DNA of 64,000 nt from Hymenobacter swuensis DY53 (GTDB taxonomy: Bacteria > Bacteroidota > Bacteroidia > Cytophagales > Hymenobacteraceae): contig NZ_CP007145.1 in assembly GCF_000576555.1 (NCBI RefSeq), positions 1,674,001-1,738,000 of the forward strand. The letters are read 5' to 3'. The notes beneath the pieces are model-generated. The model was not told where the DNA came from and did not search any database. It saw nothing but the letters and a program-made list of their open reading frames with translations. Made by a program: the position numbers and the translations under genes. Position 1 is the stretch's first letter; every line of letters starts with the position of its first letter. This document shows positions 1 through 7,877 of this stretch, piece after piece.

Positions 1-518
1 TCCGTTACCGATACGGCTTTTGCCCCAGCTTCGGATTGGTTCTTGGTGGCAATGCATACTGGTGGGTACAGGCTCAGTAGCTGGCCCGGGTGCAGCACCC
101 CGCCCGCCTGCTGAAACGCCCGTAGCGGCTGCATGCCCAGGGCATCCAGCGGAAACTTCTCAGCCCCGAACAGGAAGTGCTTGAAATCCACTTCCAGGTC
201 GGCCAGCTCGCCGGTTTCGGTATCCAACCACAGCACCGCGTCGCCGCGCAGCAGGAACTGATTGCCGGCACAATCCTGAGCAAAGGGAATATCCGCTTTC
301 TGCACTTCGGCGTAGGTACGCCACAAAGCCCGTTCGCCCTGCCATACGCCGGCCAGCGCGTGCCAGCCGGGAGCCGCCACGCAACCCCGGATGTGCAACC
401 CGCCGAAGTAGGCTACCACGCCGTTTTGCTCGCGCAGAAAAGCCTGCAGATAGGAGGGAAGCCGGGCAAACGTTACAAGGTCCGTCAGCTCGCCACCGGT
501 GTAAATAATGCCTTTCAT
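1..518 (-). CDS. SMI1/KNR4 (SUKH) family protein, partial
   Basis: Reading frame on the minus strand from an ATG at 518 and open through the left window edge, so the C-terminus is missing. The 172 visible residues start MKGIIYTGGELTDL and contain PSYLQAFLREQNGVVAYFGG, then PFAQDCAGNQFLL and WLDTETGELADLEVDFKHFL. The pattern of an early 'L..FL...NG' block followed by 'PFA.D..GN.FLL......WLDTETGE' is typical of the SUKH fold. SUKH proteins often serve as immunity proteins in contact-dependent or polymorphic toxin systems, but many are orphans. No toxin is visible on this side. Function beyond the fold is inference. Confidence 0.7.
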   Translation of the reverse strand, partial: MKGIIYTGGELTDLVTFARLPSYLQAFLREQNGVVAYFGGLHIRGCVAAPGWHALAGVWQGERALWRTYAEVQKADIPFAQDCAGNQFLLRGDAVLWLDTETGELADLEVDFKHFLFGAEKFPLDALGMQPLRAFQQAGGVLHPGQLLSLYPPVCIATKNQSEAGAKAVSVT

Positions 519-610
519 TTTCAATTAGAAATTGAGACTTGAAAACTGAGAATTGGAAAAACGCCCTGCATAATCCATTCAGGATGATGTGAGGTGGTTC
601 GTCGCAGAAA

Positions 611-684
611 GTAAAAATTGAGCGTCCTAACGCCCAAAGGTCGCCAGAACGCTCAATTTTTACTTTTTAACGCTCAGTTTTTAC
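611..684. terminator. Inverted repeat between two minus-strand genes
   Basis: A perfect 15-bp inverted repeat pairs 611-625 with 649-663 (GTAAAAATTGAGCGT and its complement). A third, imperfect copy of the arm (ACGCTCAGTTTTTAC) follows at 670-684, directly against the alanine dehydrogenase stop codon at 685. The position fits transcription termination after that gene. The triplicated arm also allows two alternative hairpins. Confidence 0.55.
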
Positions 685-1812
685 TTACGCCACAGCGGCT
701 TCCATTACGGCATCAACCGACTCCAGAGGTAGGCCCCAGGCATCGGCTACGCCTTTGTACACCACTTTGCCGTGTACCACATTCAGACCGAGGCGCAGAG
801 CCTCGTCGCGGCGGCAGGCTTCCTGCCAGCCCAGGTTGGCCAGCTTCACGGCGTAGGGCAGCGTGGCGTTGGTCAGGGCCAGGGTAGAGGTATAGGGCAC
901 GGCACCCGGCATGTTGGCCACGCAGTAGTGCACGATGTCGTCGATGATGAAGGTCGGGTTTTCGTGGGTGGTGGGCTCGCAGGTTTCGATGCAGCCGCCC
1001 TGGTCCACAGCTACGTCGACCAGTACGGTGCCGGCCCGCATGGTCTTGAGCATGTCGCGGGTGATGAGGTGCGGGGCTTTGGCACCCGGAATCAGCACCG
1101 CGCCGATGATGAGGTCGGCGGTTTTGATGGCTTCGCGGATGTTGTACTCGTTGGAATACTGCGTTACCACATTTTTGGGCATGAAGTCGTCCAGCTCGCG
1201 CAGGCGGTTCAGGCTAATGTCCATCACGGTAACTTTCGCGCCCAGGCCGGCGGCAATTTTAGCGGCCTGCGTGCCCACGATGCCGGCACCCAGTACCAGT
1301 ACTTCAGCAGGCTTTACACCGGGTACGCCGCCCAGCAGAATGCCACGGCCTTTCAGCGGCTTCTCCAAGTACTTGGCACCTTCCTGCGGGGCCATGCGGC
1401 CGGCTACCTCACTCATCGGGATGAGCAGGGGCAGGGCGCGCGAAGGCAGCTCAACAGTTTCGTAGGCCAAGCACACGGCTTTGCGCTCAATCATGGCGTG
1501 GGTCAGTTCCTCGCCCGAGGCAAAGTGGAAGTAGGTGAACAGCAGCTGGTTTTCCTTGATGAGCGGATATTCCGAGGCAATCGGTTCCTTCACCTTCACA
1601 ATCATCTCCGCCTTGGCGTACACCTCCTCAATGGTAGCCAGCACGGTAGCGCCAGCCTGCTCGTATTCGGCATCGGAGAAGCCGCTGCCGTTACCGGCAG
1701 TAGCCTGCACGTACACCGAGTGGCCGTGCTTGCGGAATTCAGCTACACCGGCGGGCGTCAGGCCCACGCGGTTCTCGTTGTTCTTGATTTCTTTCGGTAC
1801 GCCGATCAGCAT
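685..1812 (-). CDS. ald: Alanine dehydrogenase
   Basis: 375-residue NAD-dependent alanine dehydrogenase, which interconverts L-alanine with pyruvate and ammonia. The N-terminus MLIGVPKEIKNNENRVGLTP is the family signature with substrate-binding Arg15. VKVKEP carries Lys75, the Rossmann motif GAGIVGTQAAK lies near residue 176, and DVAVDQGG carries the catalytic Asp near 270. The reading frame extends upstream to 1941, but I chose the ATG at 1812. It matches the family start, and a minus-strand TATCTTTG box at 1866-1873 would otherwise fall inside the gene. Full length and intact. Confidence 0.95.
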   Translation of the reverse strand: MLIGVPKEIKNNENRVGLTPAGVAEFRKHGHSVYVQATAGNGSGFSDAEYEQAGATVLATIEEVYAKAEMIVKVKEPIASEYPLIKENQLLFTYFHFASGEELTHAMIERKAVCLAYETVELPSRALPLLIPMSEVAGRMAPQEGAKYLEKPLKGRGILLGGVPGVKPAEVLVLGAGIVGTQAAKIAAGLGAKVTVMDISLNRLRELDDFMPKNVVTQYSNEYNIREAIKTADLIIGAVLIPGAKAPHLITRDMLKTMRAGTVLVDVAVDQGGCIETCEPTTHENPTFIIDDIVHYCVANMPGAVPYTSTLALTNATLPYAVKLANLGWQEACRRDEALRLGLNVVHGKVVYKGVADAWGLPLESVDAVMEAAVA

Positions 1813-1865
1813 GAGATAATGCGGGTGGTGAAACGTAGGTGGATGAAAATGCCCGGAGAGCAAGG

Positions 1866-1873
1866 CAAAGATA
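1866..1873 (-). promoter_or_regulatory. Bacteroidota -7 box for ald
   Basis: TATCTTTG on the minus strand matches the Bacteroidota TAnnTTTG element and lies 54 nt upstream of the chosen ald start. No TTG is seen at the usual -33 spacing, so this is moderate evidence. Confidence 0.45.
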
Positions 1874-1957
1874 AGACAAGCCGTTGGCATTATGCGGGGG
1901 TACGCCATTGCGGGTAAGGGGCGGCACCAGTTTGCCCGCAATGGTGCCCAAAGCCCT

Positions 1958-1998
1958 GAAAAATAAAAAGCCCCGATGCCGGCAGGACATCAGGGCTT
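1958..1998 (-). terminator. Intrinsic terminator of the DUF1573 gene
   Basis: An 11-bp stem with one wobble pairs 1968-1978 with 1988-1998. On the minus strand it is followed by a TTTTTATTTTTC tract. It lies 63 bases past the stop codon of the minus-strand gene ending at 2061 and separates it from ald. Confidence 0.75.
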
Positions 1999-2060
1999 GG
2001 GCCTGGTTATGAGCTTGAAAAGTAAAGCCGGATAGTATGCTTTCGTGCAATCCAGTGGGC

Positions 2061-2834
2061 TTACTTGAACGGAACCGAAGCGCCGCTTTCCTTCACCATG
2101 CTGCTGCCATTCAGGTCCTGCACCACGTTGGCCTTCAGGGTCAGTTTAGCGTCGCCGGTAATGTCGTTGCTGGTAATAACCACGGGTTCAGCCTGTTCGC
2201 CTAGTTTGCGCTGGCTGTATACCAGCTCTACCACGCTGCTCTGGCCGGGTTTGATGGGGCCGGGTACGTTTTTGTAGCCCACGCAGTAGCATTGTGAAGT
2301 AATGGCGCCCAGCACCAAATCCTGCTTCCCGGTATTCTTCACCGTGAATTTGGCCGTCAGGGACTGGCCGGCTTCCATTTTGCCGAAATTATGCACGGCG
2401 CGGTCCAGCGTCAGGCGGGGCGACTGCGCAATTTGCTGGGGCGTGAGCGAGGATTTCATCTGCTCCTTGTTCAGCACATTGCCCTTGATAGTCAGCACCG
2501 AGCTGGGCGTGGTAGCGTTGCTGGTCACCGTGACGGTTTTGTTGAAGACGCCGGGGCGGCCGGCACTGCTATACACGGCTTTCACGATGCCGGTTTTACC
2601 GGGTAGTACAGGCGTTTTGGTCCAGTCGGGGGTGGTGCAGCCGCAGCTGGCCTGTACGTTGGCAATGATGATGGGCTGGTTGCCAGTATTCTTGAAGCGA
2701 AACTCGTGGGTGGCCATGGTGCCTTCCGGCACGCTGCCAAAATCATGCAGCTCTTTGTCAAAGGTGAGCACGCCCTGGGCCTGGGCGGCACCGGCCAGCA
2801 GCACAGCCAGCAGGAACGAGAAGAGGTGTTTCAT
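2061..2834 (-). CDS. Secreted DUF1573 protein with two repeats
   Basis: 257 residues beginning with the signal peptide MKHLFSFLLAVLLAGAAQAQ. Two tandem DUF1573 (Ig-like) units follow: residues about 22-120 (FDKELHDFGSVPEGT, then NVQASCGCTTPDW) and about 140-240 (LDRAVHNFGKMEAGQ, then TSQCYCVGY). The paired-Cys CGCTTP motif is characteristic of DUF1573. These periplasmic or surface proteins are common in Bacteroidota, but their biochemical role is unknown. The gene is transcribed divergently from the E1 gene. Confidence 0.85.
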   Translation of the reverse strand: MKHLFSFLLAVLLAGAAQAQGVLTFDKELHDFGSVPEGTMATHEFRFKNTGNQPIIIANVQASCGCTTPDWTKTPVLPGKTGIVKAVYSSAGRPGVFNKTVTVTSNATTPSSVLTIKGNVLNKEQMKSSLTPQQIAQSPRLTLDRAVHNFGKMEAGQSLTAKFTVKNTGKQDLVLGAITSQCYCVGYKNVPGPIKPGQSSVVELVYSQRKLGEQAEPVVITSNDITGDAKLTLKANVVQDLNGSSMVKESGASVPFK

Positions 2835-2860
2835 TTTCGATGGGGTTAGAAAAAAATGAA

Positions 2861-2895
2861 CGTCATGCTGAGCTTGTGAAGAAGCGCGCAGGATG
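2861..2895. repeat. Partial copy of family-A intergenic repeat
   Basis: CGTCATGCTGAGCTTG is the terminal sequence shared with the complete inverted-repeat copies at 9152, 38860, 39779 and 49255. Here only one arm is present, so it is a truncated or decayed copy in the divergent promoter region. Confidence 0.6.
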
Positions 2896-2976
2896 AGGCT
2901 GATTATTTACTCAGGTAGCAGCCGAGCGAGCTGCTTCGGCTGCGCCTCAGTATAACGAGCCTTTATTACTCTACTC

Positions 2977-3032
2977 CAAAGATAACCACAAAACTGCCTG
3001 TCACCGCATCAACGGCAAAGTCCGTACTTTTG
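2977..3032. promoter_or_regulatory. Divergent -7 boxes for DUF1573 and E1 genes
   Basis: Minus-strand TATCTTTG at 2977-2984 faces the DUF1573 gene. Plus-strand TACTTTTG at 3025-3032 faces the E1 gene that starts at 3099. Both match TAnnTTTG. The -33 TTG is not clear for either. Confidence 0.45.
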
Positions 3033-3098
3033 GGGGCCTGTTTCCCGCCGGGCGTTTTCCACCCACCCACTTTTTGCCCCAACACCCGCCTTTCATTT

Positions 3099-5522
3099 AT
3101 GTCTACTGCCGAAACCGCCGCCGACGTGCTATCCTCAGTTGCCACTCTCAGCAAAGAAGACCTGCTCCGGGACTACCGCCTGGGCTGGGAAAGTCGCCAC
3201 GCTTCCCTGGCTGGCCGTAAGGAAGTGTTCATGGGCAAGGCCAAGTTCGGTATCTTCGGCGACGGCAAGGAAGTGCCCCAGCTGGCCATGGCCCGCGCCT
3301 TCCGGGCCGGCGACTGGCGCGCCGGCTATTACCGCGACCAGACGTTTATGCTGGCCATTGGGGAGCTGACGCTGCAACAGTATTTCGCCCAGCTTTACGC
3401 CCACGCCGACGTTGAGGCCGAGCCCAGCACTGCCGGTCGCGCCATGAATGGTCACTTCGGCACCCGCCACCTCGATGAGAACGGTAACTTTAAAAACCTG
3501 GCGGAGAGCAAAAACTCCTCGGCCGATATTTCGCCTACCGGTGGCCAGATGCCCCGGCTCGTGGGCCTGGCTTACGCCTCCAAGCTCTTCCGCCAGAACC
3601 CCGATCTGCACCAGTTTTCGCAGTTTTCGGTGAACGGCAACGAGGTGGCGTTCGGCACCATCGGCAACGCCAGCACCTCCGAGGGTATGTTCTTCGAGGC
3701 CATAAATGCCGCCGGCGTGCTGCAGATTCCAATGCTGGTGAGCGTGTGGGATGACCATTACGGCATTTCGGTACCTGCCGAGTACCAGACGACTAAGCAG
3801 AACATCAGCGAAATCCTGAAAGGCTTCCAGCGCGAAGGCGAGGGCCAGGACGGCTTCGAGATTTTCCGGGTGCGCGGTTGGGACTATGCTGCCCTCATCG
3901 ACACCTATCAGCGCGCCGCCGAGGTGTGCCGCACCCAGCACGTACCCGTGCTGATTCACGTGCAGGAAGTGACCCAACCCCAGGGCCACAGCACCAGCGG
4001 CTCGCACGAGCGATACAAGAGCAAGGACCGCCTGAGCTGGGAAGAGGAGCACGACTGCCTGCGCAAAATGCGCGAATGGCTGCTGCAGGAAGGCCACGCC
4101 TCCGAAGACGAATTGACGCAGATTGAGAATGAGGCCAAGGAAACCGTGAAAGTGGCCCGCACGGCCGCCTGGAGCGAGTTCTTTAACCCCATCAAGGCAG
4201 AGGCCGTTGAGGTAGTGGCTTTGCTGAACCGCTTGGTGAAGGAAACCGGCACCGAAAACAAGCTGCACGAGCTGGTGGAGCCGCTGGAGCATAATCCGGC
4301 CCCCATCCGCGCCGATCTGGTGCGTACCGTGCGCCGTGCGTTGCGCGCCGTGCGCGGCACCCGCAGCGCCGCCCGCCGCGACCTGCAGAACTGGCTGGAG
4401 CAAGCCCTGGCCGAAAACTCGGACCGCTACAACTCCTACCTGTTCAGCCAGAGCGAGGAAGCCATTGGCAACATTGAAGAAGTAAAAGCCGAGTTTGCCG
4501 CCGACGCCCACCAAGTGGATGGTCGGGAGGTGTTGCAGGCCTGCTTCGACGCCAACTTCCAGCGCGACCCGCGCATCTTCGCCATCGGGGAGGACGTGGG
4601 CCGCATCGGCGACGTGAACCAGGCGTTTGCCGGTTTGCAGGAGAAATTCGGGGAACTGCGCGTGACGGATACCGGCATTCGGGAGTGCACCATTGTGGGG
4701 CAGGGCATCGGGGCAGCCATGCGCGGCCTGCGGCCCATCACCGAAATCCAGTACCTCGATTACCTGCTCTACGCCATCCAGATTCTGAGCGACGACGTGG
4801 CCTGCCTGCAGTACCGCACCAAGGGTGGCCAGAAAGCCCCGCTCATTGTGCGTACCCGGGGCCACCGCTTGGAAGGCATCTGGCACAGCGGCTCACCTAT
4901 CCAGATGATTCTGGGCGCTATCCGGGGCATGCACCTGTGCGTGCCGCGCAACATGACGCAGGCTGCCGGTTTCTACAACACACTGCTGCGCAGTGATGAG
5001 CCGGCTATTGTCATTGAGTGCCTCAACGGCTACCGCCTCAAGGAGCAGATTCCGTCCAACGTGGGCGAGTTCACGCTGCCCCTGGGCCGGCCTGAAACCC
5101 TGAAAAAGGGCGACGACCTGACCATCGTCACCTACGGCTCGATGTGCCGCATTGTACTGGATGCCGCCAAGCAGCTGGCCGAAGTAGGCATTTCGGTAGA
5201 GGTAATTGATGTGCAGACACTGCTGCCCTTCGACGTGGACCACATTATTGCCGACTCCCTGCAGCGTACTAACCGCGTCCTGTTTGCCGATGAGGACGTG
5301 CCCGGTGGCGGCACCGCCTACATGATGCAGCAGGTGCTCGACGAGCAGCAGGCTTACCGCTTTCTCGACTCGCAGCCGCGCTGCCTCGCGGCCCAGGCCC
5401 ACCGCCCACCCTACGGTTCCGACGGCGACTACTTCAGCAAACCCAACGCCGAGGACGTATTCGACACGGTGTACGAGATGCTGCAGGAAGCTGACCCCAA
5501 GCGGTTCCCGACCATTTATTAG
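3099..5522 (+). CDS. Fused 2-oxoacid dehydrogenase E1 (alpha-beta), thiamine diphosphate dependent
   Basis: 807-residue single-chain E1 carrying both alpha and beta parts. The alpha half (about 20-400) includes RAFRAGDWRAGYYRDQT, NGHFGTRH and ISPTGGQMPRLVGLAYASK, and a thiamine-diphosphate/Mg site read as GTIGNASTSEGMFFEAINAA followed by VWDDHYGIS. The beta half (about 470-800) begins REVLQACFDANFQRDPRIFA and contains GEDVG, GIGAAMRGLRPI and ADEDVPGGGTAY. It probably acts on branched-chain 2-oxoacids or pyruvate; the substrate cannot be settled from sequence. The start at 3099 (MSTAETAAD) is preferred over the upstream ATG at 3030, which would place the promoter-like TACTTTTG inside the gene. 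Confidence 0.88.
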   Translation: MSTAETAADVLSSVATLSKEDLLRDYRLGWESRHASLAGRKEVFMGKAKFGIFGDGKEVPQLAMARAFRAGDWRAGYYRDQTFMLAIGELTLQQYFAQLYAHADVEAEPSTAGRAMNGHFGTRHLDENGNFKNLAESKNSSADISPTGGQMPRLVGLAYASKLFRQNPDLHQFSQFSVNGNEVAFGTIGNASTSEGMFFEAINAAGVLQIPMLVSVWDDHYGISVPAEYQTTKQNISEILKGFQREGEGQDGFEIFRVRGWDYAALIDTYQRAAEVCRTQHVPVLIHVQEVTQPQGHSTSGSHERYKSKDRLSWEEEHDCLRKMREWLLQEGHASEDELTQIENEAKETVKVARTAAWSEFFNPIKAEAVEVVALLNRLVKETGTENKLHELVEPLEHNPAPIRADLVRTVRRALRAVRGTRSAARRDLQNWLEQALAENSDRYNSYLFSQSEEAIGNIEEVKAEFAADAHQVDGREVLQACFDANFQRDPRIFAIGEDVGRIGDVNQAFAGLQEKFGELRVTDTGIRECTIVGQGIGAAMRGLRPITEIQYLDYLLYAIQILSDDVACLQYRTKGGQKAPLIVRTRGHRLEGIWHSGSPIQMILGAIRGMHLCVPRNMTQAAGFYNTLLRSDEPAIVIECLNGYRLKEQIPSNVGEFTLPLGRPETLKKGDDLTIVTYGSMCRIVLDAAKQLAEVGISVEVIDVQTLLPFDVDHIIADSLQRTNRVLFADEDVPGGGTAYMMQQVLDEQQAYRFLDSQPRCLAAQAHRPPYGSDGDYFSKPNAEDVFDTVYEMLQEADPKRFPTIY

Positions 5523-5540
5523 CGGCAAAGGCTACTAACG

Positions 5541-5602
5541 AACTATGGGCCGCAGATTATGGGGTATTGCACCCGTAACCTGCGGCCCATAGTTGCCTTT
5601 TT
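5541..5602. terminator. Terminator between convergent genes
   Basis: A perfect 15-bp inverted repeat pairs 5541-5555 with 5580-5594. GCCTTTTTGC follows on the plus strand. It serves the E1 gene ending at 5522 and could act on the convergent lipoprotein gene. Confidence 0.7.
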
Positions 5603-5618
5603 GCTCTGGTTTTACCAG

Positions 5619-6179
5619 CTATTGCAACGTGATGGGGTCGGTAATGACTTCGTTGCTGACGCGTAAGGCCCGGTCTTTTATCTTCACTTTGAAGCGTAGC
5701 ACGGTTCCGGTGCGGAGCACCGAGTTCTTAAAGATTTGCAGGTTATAGTCGATTTCGCCCTTCAGCGGGGCTTTCCGGTCGCCTTGCTCATCTGGGGTGA
5801 GGCGGGGGTAGCGGCCATCGTAGCCGGGGTCGTTGGGGGAGAAAACGATGTCCTGGAAGACGGCGTTGGCATCCCGCACCTGCAGCCGGCAGATGTAGTT
5901 GTAGCCGTCGGGGTTGAGCGTGTTATCCGGCTTGGTGACGTTGAACGGCGGGTCGGTGTCCGTGTCGCGCAGGCCCAGGTCACCGTCGCCATCCTGATAG
6001 CTCACCGTCACGACTACCTTATCGTAGGTGCCGGTGGCATCGGAAATACGCTCCTTGGTGATGCGCCTGAACTCGATTTCCGGCGTTTCGGGGTAATCTG
6101 GCGGGCTGATGCAGGAAGTAATCATCAGGCCCGAGAGTGCCAGCAGGGAAGCAGAGCGGAGCGTACGAAATATGGCCAT
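5619..6179 (-). CDS. Hypothetical lipoprotein
   Basis: 186 residues. The start at 6179 gives a lipoprotein signal peptide, MAIFRTLRSASLLALSGLMI ending at the lipobox Cys of ITSC. The longer frame reaching 6452 lacks one and would overlap the divergent LuxE-like gene. The mature part contains SYQDGDGDLGLRDTD, an Asp-rich motif common in Bacteroidota surface lipoproteins and possibly calcium-binding, followed by beta-rich sequence. No enzyme signature is recognised. Confidence 0.75.
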   Translation of the reverse strand: MAIFRTLRSASLLALSGLMITSCISPPDYPETPEIEFRRITKERISDATGTYDKVVVTVSYQDGDGDLGLRDTDTDPPFNVTKPDNTLNPDGYNYICRLQVRDANAVFQDIVFSPNDPGYDGRYPRLTPDEQGDRKAPLKGEIDYNLQIFKNSVLRTGTVLRFKVKIKDRALRVSNEVITDPITLQ

Positions 6180-6296
6180 ACAAAGCAGAATAGGCAGTCG
6201 GGGGAAGCGGCCCCCGCCGGGCAGGAAGGTACAACATCTCAACGAACGAAGTACCGCCCGCATTGTTCTCTGTTCCGCTAACCCCAACGTACCCGA

Positions 6297-7298
6297 ATGA
6301 GTTTCCGCGCCGAATACCTCCGCCAGCTTCCCCTCCTGACCGATACCACCGCCCCCGCTGCCGCCCTGGAGCTGTTCCGGTACCAGGCTCAGCACTGCGC
6401 CCCATATGCCGCGTATCTGGCGGCTTTGGGCTACCAGCCAGCGCGGGTGCAACGGCTGGAGTCCATTCCGTTTCTACCCATTGAGTTCTTCAAAACCCAG
6501 GACGTACGCACGGATGCCGTTGACTGGCAGCCGGAGGAAACGTTCCTAAGCAGCGGCACCACCCGGCAGAGCCGCAGCCAGCACTTTGTGCGCGAGCCGC
6601 TGCTCTACCGCCAGCACGCGGCCCGCATCTTCGAGCAGTTCTACGGTCCGCTCACCGGCTGGACTTTTCTGGCACTGCTACCCTCGTATCTGGAGCAGGG
6701 CAACTCCTCATTGGTGGCGATGGTGGAGTACTTCGGCCAGCAGTCGGGGCAGCTGCAGCCGGCCTTCTTTCTGCACGACCACGAGGCTTTGTTGACTGCA
6801 CTGGCGCAGGCTAAGCAGCAACCCAGCCGGAAAGTGCTATTGCTGGGCGTAAGCTATGCGCTGCTTGATTTTGCGGCTACCTACGCCGGCCGTCCGGAGC
6901 TACACGGTGTTACGGTGCTGGAAACCGGTGGCATGAAGGGCCGCCGCCGCGAGATGATCCGGGAAGAGCTGCACGCGGAGTTGCAACAAGCCTTCGGGCC
7001 GGCCGGCATCCATTCCGAGTACGGCATGACAGAACTGTTAGGCCAGGCTTACAGCTTCGGCGACGGCCGGTTCCACGCGCCGCCCCAACTGCGGGTGCTG
7101 CTGCGCGACCCATCTGACCCGTTCTCCGTATCGGCTACCCGCGCCGCCGGGGCTATCAACGTTATTGACCTAGCCAACGTGGACAGCTGCGCCTTCATCG
7201 AAACCAAAGACTTGGCCCGTCTGCACCCCGATGGCTCGTTTGAAGTGCTGGGCCGCCTGGATAACTCCGATGTGCGCGGTTGCAACCAGATGGTGTAA
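6297..7298 (+). CDS. LuxE-like acyl-protein synthetase
   Basis: 333 residues of the ANL adenylating superfamily, nearest to LuxE acyl-protein synthetase and related acyl-activating proteins. Visible motifs are IPFLPIEFFKTQDV (about 57-70), the nucleotide-binding SSGTT (85-89), ETGGMKGRRREMIREEL (about 210) and SEYGMTELLGQAY (about 241). The C-terminal LGRLDNSDVRGCNQM corresponds to the end of the adenylation fold. LuxE activates fatty acids in bioluminescence, but no lux genes are here. Bacteroidota homologues are usually stand-alone and of unknown substrate. Confidence 0.8.
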   Translation: MSFRAEYLRQLPLLTDTTAPAAALELFRYQAQHCAPYAAYLAALGYQPARVQRLESIPFLPIEFFKTQDVRTDAVDWQPEETFLSSGTTRQSRSQHFVREPLLYRQHAARIFEQFYGPLTGWTFLALLPSYLEQGNSSLVAMVEYFGQQSGQLQPAFFLHDHEALLTALAQAKQQPSRKVLLLGVSYALLDFAATYAGRPELHGVTVLETGGMKGRRREMIREELHAELQQAFGPAGIHSEYGMTELLGQAYSFGDGRFHAPPQLRVLLRDPSDPFSVSATRAAGAINVIDLANVDSCAFIETKDLARLHPDGSFEVLGRLDNSDVRGCNQMV

Positions 7299-7304
7299 AG
7301 CCTA

Positions 7305-7814
7305 TTACTCCGCTTTCTTCACTACCGTGATAACGCCGTCGTGCTCCAGGCGTACTGTCTCCAGGGTGCTCAAATCGTCGGTGTTGGCGGCGGCCCGGAT
7401 GCCGGCGTGCAGCTCCGGTTCGCTCACGCTGGCTCGGCGCAGCTCGTGCTGATGAATGGTAGAACCCTCGGCCAGTACGGAATCGGAGCCTTTGACCAGC
7501 CGGCGCAGGGTGGGCGAGAAGTAGAGTGCGTAGGCCAGCGCCCGGTGCACGAACACCAGCGCGGCGGCAGCCGTGAAGGTGATGCCCATCGGGGCATCGG
7601 CAATGATGACGCGGCTCAGCAAAGCTCCGAACATAAACTTCACCACCATATCCAGGGCGCTGTTGCCGCCAAACGTGCGCCGGCCTGAGAGCCGCAGCAG
7701 CACTAAGGCCACCAGAAAAACCAGCACGGCCCGCGCGCAGGTCTGGGCCACCGTGATGGTTTCGGCCGTAGCCTGCATGCCCAGCAGTTGATTAAAAAAA
7801 GCTTCCATAAACAC
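7305..7814 (-). CDS. DUF421 (YetF-like) membrane protein
   Basis: 169 residues. Three hydrophobic segments in the first about 95 residues are followed by a soluble tail. LVLLRLSGRRTFGGNSALDMVVKFMFGA is the DUF421 core pattern (written here as consecutive motifs LLRLSGRRT and MVVKFMFGALLSR). The C-terminal piece SVLAEGSTIHQHELRRA corresponds to the YetF C-terminal domain, in truncated form. An alternative start lies at 7808. It converges with the LuxE-like gene with only 6 bases between them. Function unknown. Confidence 0.8.
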   Translation of the reverse strand: MFMEAFFNQLLGMQATAETITVAQTCARAVLVFLVALVLLRLSGRRTFGGNSALDMVVKFMFGALLSRVIIADAPMGITFTAAAALVFVHRALAYALYFSPTLRRLVKGSDSVLAEGSTIHQHELRRASVSEPELHAGIRAAANTDDLSTLETVRLEHDGVITVVKKAE

Positions 7815-7816
7815 AC

Positions 7817-7846
7817 AAAATGCCGGCCCAGGCGGGTCGGCATTTT
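7817..7846 (-). terminator. Terminator after the NtrC-like regulator
   Basis: A 13-bp stem with one wobble pairs 7817-7829 with 7834-7846. Read on the minus strand it ends in TTTT. It lies just past the regulator stop codon at 7878 and upstream of the DUF421 gene. Confidence 0.65.
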
Positions 7847-7877
7847 GCTTACGCAGTTAGGTTAAATTTGGTCTGGA

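Noticed and set aside
3135..4886. 583-codon minus-strand frame inside the E1 gene
   Set aside because: His/Val/Gly/Leu-rich shadow of a GC-rich plus-strand gene with intact domains.
6297..7298. Reading the LuxE-like gene as evidence of bioluminescence
   Set aside because: No luxA, luxB, luxC or luxD is present, and the neighbours are unrelated.
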